A stretch of DNA of 64,000 nucleotides from Theropithecus gelada (Eukaryota > Chordata > Mammalia > Primates > Cercopithecidae), in NCBI RefSeq assembly GCF_003255815.1, contig NC_037683.1:74175098-74239097 (forward strand), in the 5' to 3' direction. Both the position numbers and the translations under genes were made by a program. Below the pieces are notes generated by a model. That model had not been told where the DNA came from. It saw only the letters and a program-made list of their open reading frames with translations, and did not search any database. Shown here piece after piece: positions 55,771-64,000 of the stretch (position 1 is its first letter; each line of letters opens with the position of its first letter).

Positions 55771-56984
55771 ATCTCAGTTGAGCAATCCCAGCTGATGGCA
55801 CATGGAATAGAAGCAACCCTTCCCACAAAGCCCTGCCCAAATTGCAGATTGGTACCCAGATCTTGATTTCTAAAACCATTCGCCACCAGGAGAAATGGCC
55901 AATTTCTGGGCTGGGGCAAATAAAGTAAATATAAGCCTAAAATATATTGTTATGCCAGAAAGTAAAGGAACACTAAAAAATATAAAAGCAGAAATATGTT
56001 ATAAGGGTACATGAGGCACCTGGAAAAAGCTCCAACTGACCAAATGTGGGGGATTTGATCATTGAAATAAACAAGGATAGCAATAGATTACAACATATTA
56101 ATAAAATTGAACTCATTAATCCACACTGTAAATAAGCAAGCAAATAAACAAATACATTAAGAAAAGAGAAAATTCATTCCTATAATAGAATGCTTACTTA
56201 TAAAAATATAGGGAAAAAGTATGAATTTTGAAAACCGCCTTTTTGTAATCATCATAGTAAGAATTGATTCAGGCTAGAATCATCATAGATGTTAAATCTG
56301 GGGAACAGAAGAGTTTGATGGTAAGAAGGTACATCCCAAAGTATCTCCCCACACTAAATGATTAAGTACAATAGGAAAAATAATAATTATATTGTGGAGA
56401 AACTGAACAATGCCTAAATTAAATGATCAAAATTAACATCATCTATAAAGGAGAAACAGACATGATGTCACTTCATGATATCTTGACAATAACATAATAT
56501 AATTTATCTAGTAGTGCTTTCAAGAGTTAAAACCCTGATTCTAAACATGAGGAAATGTTAGAAAAATCACATTTAGGGACATATTATTAAATAAACAGCC
56601 TTTATTTTTTTTTAATGCCAATGGTAGGAAAGACAATGAAAAGCAAAGAAACCGTCTCAGATTAAAGACTAAAAGTCATGATAACTAAAATCAATACCTG
56701 ATCCTAAACTGGATCTTCCAAGAGAAAAACCAAAATTACTTCCTATAAAAAAAGTATTGGGAAAATCAACAAAAGTGGAATAGGAATTGTAGATCAAAGT
56801 AATCGAAGTTAAATCTCCTGTATGTAATGGCAAAGGTCACTTCTGATGAGCAGAATATAAGACTGGATCTCTATTCTCAAAGACTATTCTAATTGAGAAA
56901 CGGAAACTGCCACATGTAACAATCAAAGAGCAATACAAAAACTGGTGGCAAATTATGACAACAGAAAGTGATTAACTGAACCAG

Positions 56985-57210
56985 TGATTTAAGAAGCCTT
57001 CACAGAAGAGATGACATATTAACGCTACCTGGAAGGAGGGGTTGGTTTGAGGTAATCAGCGAACGACAGGCTATCCTTTGTAGACATAATACCAGTATAA
57101 GCTAAGGCCAGGAGGTGAGAATAAATACAGCTCATAAAGTGTGAGAGAGATTTGGGGTAGACAGTCAGTGATGGGGAACAATGGGAAAAAATCATTCAAT
57201 AAGTAAATGG
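56985..57210 (-). mobile_element. L2 fragment, antisense
   Basis: 'agaagccttcacagaagaga', 'cgctacctggaaggaggggt' and 'aaggccaggaggtgagaata' resemble antisense L2 from just inside the 3' end. Confidence 0.52.
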
Positions 57211-57386
57211 GAAGCACCACAAACTTCAAATACACCTCAGTTTGGTTAGAAGAATTTAGATTGTGCAAATACAAGGGGGGTTTTTCTTGTTGTTTTTTTT
57301 TTTTTAACTTTGGAAGCTTTAAATATTTTGCCCAAATGTTTTTTTCCTGAGAGTAAGGCCTGTCTTACGAAGGAGACCTCTAACTA

Positions 57387-57563
57387 CTGCTGTCCATAAA
57401 ACTTTCTGTGATGATGGAAACATTCTAAATCTACACTATCTAATATAGTGGTCTCATGTAGCTAGTGTGGCTGAGGAATTGAACTGAACATATAACTACA
57501 CTTAAATTTAACTAACAAATCTAGCAACAGGTGACCACTGGCCACCATACTGGACACCACAGT
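57387..57563 (+). mobile_element. MER3-like hAT-Charlie MITE
   Basis: 'ctgctgtccataaaactttc', 'tgtgatgatggaaacattct', 'agctagtgtggctgaggaat' and the closing 'ccaccatactggacaccaca' match a short hAT element whose ends are inverted repeats of the ctgtcca type. It is 177 bp with no coding capacity. Confidence 0.75.
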
Positions 57564-59585
57564 TCTGTACCAAAGAATTCTCACAGCAGGCATGAGTGAT
57601 ATAGACATACAGATGTATGCCCTCCTTTCCCACTTGACCTCTCACTTGTAGACATACTTTTAGCACTCTCCTCTAACCCTTGTTTTTGTAAAGGTAGCAG
57701 AACATTACATAAGGTACGACAATATCAGAAAGCTTAGAAAATAACTAGGTCAGGGTTTCTCATTTCTGAAACGTAAAGGTCACTCTGAGAGATCATGAAG
57801 GTTGAAACGCTCTTGAACACTAAGCAAATACTTAAGAATTTTTTGGTTTTTTTCCTTCTTTTCTTAAGCTCAGCCTTTTGCCTGCTGTAATGAAGTCTGC
57901 AGCTCAAGTGATCATAAGCTTGAAGCAGTCTTCACAATGACCTCCCACTAAGGCTCCTACAGGAAGGACATGGAGGCGTCATAAGGCTGGGAGCTCTTTT
58001 CACTGTGATCTCAGCTCCTTGAACCCCATGGGAGAGACGCAAATTAAGCTACCAGTCTAAAAATTCAGCTCCCAACATTTTGGCACATTTAGGCTTTTCC
58101 TTGGGTATAAAAATCCTTCAGGCCCTTATGCTCAAGAATGTATATTTTCTCTCCTAAAAATAAGTGAGCAGCAGGTGCCATACCAAACAAGTCTTAAATG
58201 ATTTAAGCTGCAGTTGGGAAGGCTCCATAATGTAATTAATTCCAGTTACTGCTCATTTGGAGCTGGAGGAGGCTTTTGATCTAGCTGCATGAATTTCAGA
58301 TCATTTCTATTGGACAGTTATAATTTTGTTATCAGTCTTTCCAAGTTGAACTTCTAGTCCATTTGGAGTAATGAGCATGCACAAGCACACACACATCCCT
58401 ATCAAAGGTCAACATCCATCAATGCTGGTAAGAATAGGCAATATGCAATATTTAAGGGTTACTTCTAATTCCTTTCTAGAATTCCTTATGACATTTTATG
58501 CCTTGGCTCTATTTTATCACTGCTAGGAAAATGCCATAAATAATTGGCTTGGGATGGGCAAGGGAATGTGCTCAGTCTCTCTTCTGATTATAAAATAATG
58601 TGGAGTGTTTTGTAAAAGAGGCATAGCAAACTTCTTCCTGTGTGTTTAGATAAATTCAGTTCCAAATAGTTTATTCTCTTTTTTCCCGTAAAAACTTGCC
58701 AAACATTTCCATGTTGTTTTGGCAAATCAGCATTACTATACCTAAAAATATTTAAATCTCCACAAAAGATGACCAAAAAGGGGTAGAAAATCACAGGTCA
58801 AACAAAATTTTTAGTTGTTTTTGAAAGCATGCCCATGCTAGTCTTGACTATGTATGTATAGAGCTATGTCTATAACATTATGTAAACAACATGTAAGAGG
58901 GCATGAAACAGGAGGCTTTTCATGAGAAGGCGAGAAAGGTCAGTTGCTGCAACCTAGAGAAGGCTGAAGATGTAGCCTCATAGTCTTGGATGACACCTGC
59001 AGTTCTCATGGACAGTAAGCATGTTACATTGAAAGAAAAGACCCAATAGGGGCACTCTGTTAATGAGCACATGCTCCCATTTGAACTTGCAAGGAGTAAG
59101 AAAGAGAATAGAGACCAATGGAGCCTCATAGAGGTAAGATAACATGAAATGCTTCTGTTTCTTTGTACCACACATCCTAGGCAGGTAGTATTAAGCCAGT
59201 TTATTTACAGATTAAGTCTGTTCCCATATAGTCTCTTCTAAAATGCTTTTCTCTGTACCCCACATCTAAAGTGATTAGCTCTCTGATGAGTTTGTATGGA
59301 TATTTCAATTCCAAAAGTAAAGCCAAAGAATCTCATGATTTGATATCAAGTGAACATTTTAAATCTCATGAGTTATATTATATGCAAACAAAAAAGTAGA
59401 GTTTTATCATTCCCCTCCTCTAAAGCAGTAGTGGTGCCCCATGCTGGAAAACACAAGGTGCTTTTTATTCAACAGACGCTCCCTCTTTCTGTCAAAGAGC
59501 CATGAAAATTAATGCCATAGAGAATTGAACAAAGAATATATAAACAAACCAAAATATGATCAACATCATTTGAAATCAGGAAATG
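57564..59585. other. Unassigned DNA, possible conserved element
   Basis: Poly-T runs lie at 57285-57306 just to the left. 58190-58350 is repeat-free, with homeobox-like words ('ataatgtaattaattcc', 'gacagttataattttgt') and a balanced base composition. It may be a conserved noncoding element, but that needs alignment. Frames (83 codons at 58920-59171, -) show no domain. Confidence 0.4.
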
Positions 59586-59589
59586 AGAG

Positions 59590-60075
59590 TCAATGTTCAG
59601 TTATAGTGGATCGCATTATTTCTCCCAATTCGTCACTTCCCCAGGATCTACATCCTTTGCCACTTGACTTTCCAGTTGCTACCACTAAAGGGACAGTGTA
59701 TTTCCCCTACCCCTGAATTTGGATTGGGACACGTGAGATGCTTTAGCCAATACAATGAAGCAGAAATGACTATGTGTGAGTTCCAAGTCTACACCTTAAG
59801 AAGCCTGCGTACTTCCACTTGTCCTTTTATTCCTCCAGCATTGGCATAAGCAGAACATTCTCCAGCTTGCTCACAGGTCCTAAGCGTGTGCTGAGCCATG
59901 TGGAGCAGAGCTGCACCAGTCACCACAGAGTGAAGCAGAGCATCTCCAGCCAATCTGGAAACCTGTAGTCATTAAAGCCACTCAGCTGAACCAAGACCAG
60001 ATCTGTGAAAACCCAGGAGAACTGCTGATATGTGAATGATTCCAAGGGATTGTTGTTTCAGGCTCTGTCTTTTGC
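59590..60075 (+). mobile_element. Old MLT1J/K-type LTR, sense
   Basis: 'agatgctttagccaatacaa', 'gagttccaagtctacacctt', 'aagaagcctgcgtacttcca', 'gccatgtggagcagagctgc' and 'gccactcagctgaaccaaga' follow an old MLT1 subgroup LTR. Ends are unclear. Frames at 59525-59849 lie on it. Confidence 0.68.
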
Positions 60076-60079
60076 GAAG

Positions 60080-60350
60080 ATCTGTTCTGCAGAATTCTTG
60101 TTGTAATAGCATTCTAATATCAGCCTCCACCGGATTCTTATAGCAACTACTACTTTGGACTACTGCATTCAAATAGGAAACAGGTTTCTAGCAATCTCAG
60201 AAATCCCTACACTTCTCTTTCCACCTGCTACCATCTCCCAGTGAGGCTGTTCCCCTTCCTCCAGATCAAACATGAGAATCTTGCCTTCTCTTTACCCATA
60301 CTGCAACTCAAACTTAACTCCCTGATGAGTTAGATTTTCCTGTACTTGTA
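60080..60350. other. Unassigned DNA
   Basis: No repeat or gene named. Confidence 0.45.
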
Positions 60351-60354
60351 TTTG

Positions 60355-60480
60355 ACACCTTGCTTACTTTCTCTAAGCCTTAGTTTCTTATTTGGTAAGT
60401 GGGGCTAACTATAATAAGCTCTCATTATTGTTATAGTAAGTGAGATAATGCATGTAAACTACCTAGTTATAATAGGAACA
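60355..60480 (+). mobile_element. MIR fragment, sense
   Basis: 'ctctaagccttagtttctta', 'tttggtaagtggggctaact' and 'gagataatgcatgtaaacta' follow the 3' part of MIR. Confidence 0.6.
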
Positions 60481-60821
60481 CAGAACTCAAAAACCAATAA
60501 CTGCTATATTCTGACCCTTGAAAATCACTCTCTTTTTAATGAATGGCTGAAACCCAGAGAAAATATTTTACCCTGATAAGATCATTTACAAATAGTTAAG
60601 GCAAAAATAATTACCAACTAATCCCAACTTTTAAATAAACAATACTTAACGTGTGACTTGAAAAAATTACTTTGAAAAAAAATTTTTTTTTTTTTTTGCT
60701 ATCTCTTCTAAGTAATTCTGAAGTTTAGAGAATTCTTAAATTACCTGCAAAATGTTCTCATCTCTTGGAGGTGTTTTAGTCTGATTAGCCTGAAAATTTG
60801 AGACTCAATCAATTAACATTT

Positions 60822-61200
60822 TAGGCATTCACTGAACCAATATTCAGGGATCACCTATAATTCACCAGGCTCCAAGCTAGTTGGTGCTTGAGATTAAGGG
60901 GGCATAAGATAATTCCTTCTCCCTGGCAAATTATGAAATAAAAACTTTGGGAAGTTGGTGCATTGACATAGTAACAACCACCCAGCGTGGCATGTGCTGA
61001 GTCAATTATGAGTGAAACTGACATTAACTAGAGTAGAAAACGAGGTAGAAAATAGGTGGAATACTTGAATTGGCATTATTTAAGGAGAGATTAACAAAAG
61101 TACTGTGTGCACAGAGGAGAGCAGAGTCTATGGAGATGGCAAAGAGAATTCAGTAGTGTAGGGGTAGTAACAGTGGAGCACTATCACCACCTCATGCCTG
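60822..61200 (-). mobile_element. L2, antisense
   Basis: 'aggcattcactgaaccaata', 'gggatcacctataattcacc', 'aggctccaagctagttggtg' and 'gtgtgcacagaggagagcag' follow antisense L2 from its 3' end inward. Confidence 0.6.
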
Positions 61201-62690
61201 AAGGGGTAAGCGAAGAAAGCATTTACCAAATCCAGGAGCGAGAGGGCTGTATGAAGAGGACCATCTGACAGGAACTGTGATTTGATGGAGGAATCCAGCC
61301 AGGCAAAGGGCAAGGGAGCTTGTTGATGTAATCCATACTTGTCAGCCTCCCAGGACAGAAAGCAAGGTCGAGAGAGGATCTCTTGAGCATATACTATATC
61401 TAAGTAAGAGCAAGCATAGTACTCTATCTAACATGCTAGGTCACAGGAACCAACACCCAAAAGGATACTTTCTTAGCGTATTGATAGAGACATACTTGTG
61501 AGTACAATGGTAGCCATTGTCAGTGAAAAGTTACTCCACCTGGACTCTGCCAGGCATTTGGAATTTGAATCATGTTAGAACAGCCCCTGGGAAACTCTGC
61601 TACAAATCCAGAGGGCATTAGAAAAGATGAGCCTTGGATGAGACTATAGTAGGCTGGAACGTAAACTATAAATGAGGAATTCGGGGCTCTTTCCATATCT
61701 TTCCTCCAGGGGAAGAACACAGGTAAATGGCCCTCCAAATTATCTCCACTTTAGCCCTGCTTGTTTATGGTCAGAAAAGGTTCTGCCAAAACACTCCATA
61801 AAAGAAAGAACTGAGACGATAAGAGATTATTTTTTTTAGCTAGGCTGCTATGTAAAGTTTTAATCATCATCAAACTGGACTATTTTCATGCTAGTTAAAA
61901 TAGTTGGCACAGAATATTTTTCATGACCCTATTGTACTAAATCTTTACTTTTAGATTCTCCTGGTGGAAATTAAAGTCCACTATATCCAATGGGACCCTA
62001 TACTTCCTGTCAACATAATTGTGGATGATGGTACCACTTATAATAGAAATAGCAATCATCTTCCATACTATAAAATACTTGTTTGGGTTCAACAGAGCTC
62101 TGAAAAGAAAGTGATATTTTGGCATTTTCAGTTTATTGCTTGCAAAATGCACTAGCCTGCATACATACATAGTTGCTTTCCAATTCAAAATGAGGCTTTT
62201 ACTTTGGATCTCTGTAAGGATTCCACCCTTCCTGCAATCTCCAAATGATTTTTTTTTTTTTTTGCCATTATTTTCTTAGCATCATCAGTGGATGAGAATG
62301 CAAACAAAATTTCAAGTCCTCCCTGGCATCTCTGATTCTCTGAGGGTTCTATTTATAATATCATAATAGGGATTGATTGTACTGTAGGATAAACAACCTT
62401 CAGCTTATGTAGGAATGTTTTCAACATCACATTTTCCATTCGCACATGTTCTCAATAAGTAACTCATCAACCAAGTCTTATTTTCTGTGATCTTTAATGC
62501 TCGCCTTAGGGCCTCTTCTTTTTCCTAATATTGCAAGATAGTAGCAAATAATTCCATAGTTAAGATTTCAAAGGCACAATATTATAGCCTTCTTATCTCT
62601 ATTACCCATAATGAAAAACCATATTGCAGCCATAGCTTTCCAAAGGACTGTCTCATAATTAAATAGCATGCTTTTTGGAAATCTGGCTTC
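61201..62690. other. Unassigned DNA
   Basis: A T14-15 run lies at 62249-62263 with no retroelement body recognised next to it. Overlapping frames at 61937-62188 (-) and 61964-62155 (+) cancel each other as evidence of coding. Confidence 0.45.
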
Positions 62691-62694
62691 TACT

Positions 62695-63185
62695 TTTTTC
62701 TTCTTTTTATCTTCTGCTTAGAAATCTTTTGATGGCATCTAGTCTCTTTCAGGATAAATGCCAACCTCCTTGGTACTATATTTATGCATTCCACAAATAT
62801 TTATTGAGCATCCTATCACAGGTACTGTTATAGATGTGAAAGGTATTTTAAATATCAACCACACTGAGGTGCTTGGCTGTCTCCCACATTCTACCCTTTC
62901 TAGAGCCTGATTTTGCCTGTGTTGCAGCCCAGAGCACACTTCTAATCACCCCCCACCCATTTTCCCACAAATTCCTACTTCTTGACTTTGCTAAGCAACA
63001 CCTTCTGTGAGAGTCCTCTTCAACTCCCTTCACTATAGTTTTTCCATGACGTTGGCTGAGATTGTGGGCATTCCTGTCTCTTCCCTAGTCTGTGAGTTCC
63101 ATGTGAGAAAAGTTGGAATTTTGTTGATCCTAGGGACCTAGCATGGCGTACATGCCCGGAGATTTGCTAAATGAATGCAAACCTA
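62695..63185 (+). mobile_element. L2 fragments, mixed orientation
   Basis: 62695-62775 ('gcatctagtctctttcagga', 'taaatgccaacctccttggt') is sense L2. 62780-62850 ('ccacaaatatttattgagca') is the antisense L2 end. 62900-63185 ('tagtctgtgagttccatgtg', 'gggacctagcatggcgtaca') is again sense. At least two copies are mixed here. Confidence 0.5.
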
Positions 63186-63653
63186 ACCAGTAGAGAACAA
63201 AGTTACTAGTTGAAACCCTGAGAAGAAATTTTCCCACCCACAATTAAGAATTACTCAGCTGGAACTAAAAGCCATCATTGAGACCACCAGTGATTCAGAA
63301 ACTCTTCAGCACCAGGTAGGAGGCTGATCGGCTAGGGTATGGCAAACCCTAGCATGCACATTACATGTTCCACATCTGCCCCATCCCCAACACAGCACAG
63401 CAGAGTTGCTATGCCTTTTGGGAAGCTGCTCTGCAGAGCAGCACATCCTCAAAGACAGGAGATAAGCCTCGGGAGCTCAGGGAGATCTGCCTGCCCTGAG
63501 TACATGCCTCATTGTTGGAAATAGGGTAATTGTCTAACCACATTGTAATTTTCTCCAAGGAAGGATGTTGTATATAACCTCTTTATTTCCCCTTTCCCCA
63601 ACCCTTTGCCTTGCACAGAACTGAATGCAACGTATGCTTAATAGTACTCTTTC
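63186..63653. other. Unassigned DNA
   Basis: No repeat or gene recognised. A 61-codon frame (63339-63524, +) has no domain. Confidence 0.45.
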
Positions 63654-63932
63654 GGCCAGGTGTGATGGCTCATGCCTGTAATCCCAGCACTTTGGGAGGC
63701 CAAGGAGGGCAGATCACGAGGTCAGGAGTTTGAGACCAGCCTGGCCAATATGGTGAAACCCTGACTCTACTAAAAGTACAAAAATTAGCTGGGCATGGTG
63801 GCGCGTGCCTGTAGTCCTAGCTACTCGGGAGGCTGAGGCAGGAGAATTGCTTGAACCTGGGAGGTAGAGGTTGCAGTGAGACAAGACTGGGACCACAGCA
63901 CTCCAGTATGGTGACAGAGCGAGACTTTTGTC
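63654..63932 (+). mobile_element. AluS, 3' end replaced by a GGAA repeat
   Basis: A dimeric Alu of S type ('gtttgagaccagcctggcca', 'gagaattgcttgaacctggg'). It ends 'gacagagcgagacttttgtc' and passes directly into (GGAA)n where an A-tail would be. The minus-strand frame at 63714-63896 is an Alu shadow. Confidence 0.92.
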
Positions 63933-64000
63933 GGAAGGAAGGAAGGAAGGAAGGAAGGAAGGAAGGAAGGAAGGAAGGAAATAAGGAAGGAAGGAAGGAA
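63933..64000. repeat. (GGAA)n microsatellite, runs off the window
   Basis: Twelve perfect GGAA units (63933-63980), one 'ataa' interruption (63981-63984), then four more units to the window end. It grew from the A-rich tail of the AluS. Its true length is unknown. GGAA arrays are ETS-family targets, and long ones are bound by EWS::FLI1 in Ewing sarcoma (established knowledge). Confidence 0.97.

Larger units (their letters stand above)
51992..56825 (+). mobile_element. Ancient L1M LINE-1, heavily decayed
   Basis: A long A-rich stretch that matches an old L1M piece by piece. 51992-52600 resembles the ORF1 end region ('tctcaagcagaaacctacaa'); 53150-53780 the ORF2 endonuclease side ('gagcagagtggcaatcctaa', 'actctctgatcacaatgcaa'); 53940-55200 the RT side ('agcattcagaatttatg...', 'taaagctaacatcttactta', 'ctatttgcagatagaattat'); 55930-56825 the 3'UTR ('gggggatttgatcattgaaa', 'aaatcacatttagggacata', 'acctgatcctaaactggatc'). 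An AluJ (52848-53140) and an MLT1 LTR (55434-55770) interrupt it. Junctions are blurred, and several separate L1M copies cannot be excluded. Confidence 0.68.

Noticed and set aside
1..64000. CRISPR array, tRNA/rRNA genes, bacterial operons or phage genes
   Set aside because: No spaced direct repeats, cloverleaf or long coding frames. The repeats are all of mammalian type.

Overview
The window is primate nuclear DNA, most likely human or another catarrhine. A full AluY, older AluS and AluJ copies, a FLAM monomer, primate-age LINE-1 copies, a THE1/MST LTR and an MLT2 (HERV-L) LTR sit on a background of worn L2, MIR, MLT1, hAT-Charlie and Tigger relics. I found no bacterial-type gene, operon, CRISPR array, tRNA or rRNA gene. 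I recognise no intact protein-coding exon. The open frames are short and mostly fall on LINE-1 or L2 sequence, as expected of an intergenic or deep-intronic interval. The locus and chromosome cannot be read from the sequence alone. Family names rest on remembered consensus patterns, not on a database run.

Layout. 1-6.4 kb: mostly unassigned DNA with an MLT1 LTR, L2 pieces and a hAT-type element. 6.45-9.48 kb: a 5'-truncated LINE-1 (L1-A, + strand) between 19-bp target-site duplications. 9.5-13 kb: unassigned DNA with a coding-like relic near 10.4-11.07 kb and a short LINE-1 scrap. 13-16.7 kb: FLAM, then antisense L2 split by an AluY. 18.3-19.7 kb: a 21-bp repeat in three copies, and a THE1/MST LTR inside an ancient LINE-1 3'UTR. 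19.9-28.7 kb: MIR, a solo LTR, MLT1 and two MER20-like elements in mostly unassigned DNA. 28.8-35.6 kb: an AluS with a 42-A tail, then an MLT2 LTR split by a 5.7-kb antisense LINE-1 (L1-B) that keeps ORF1, ORF2 and 5'UTR relics. 35.6-51.7 kb: MIR and L2 relics, a Tigger-type element, a probable old LTR and a short LINE-1 3' end (L1-C). 51.7-56.8 kb: a badly worn L1M with AluJ and MLT1 insertions. 57-64 kb: L2, a MER3-like element, an MLT1J-like LTR, and an AluS ending in a GGAA microsatellite that runs off the window.

The elements do not work as a pathway. Their order of insertion gives relative ages: L2 and MIR first, then L1M, MLT1 and DNA transposons, then MLT2 and THE1, then L1-B into MLT2, and AluY last. 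The parts most worth checking are the GGAA tract, the L1-B internal deletion, the template-switch-like palindrome at 11.24 kb, the 21-bp triplication, the solo LTR at 21.6 kb and the coding-like stretch at 10.4-11.07 kb. I saw no convincing new multi-gene system.
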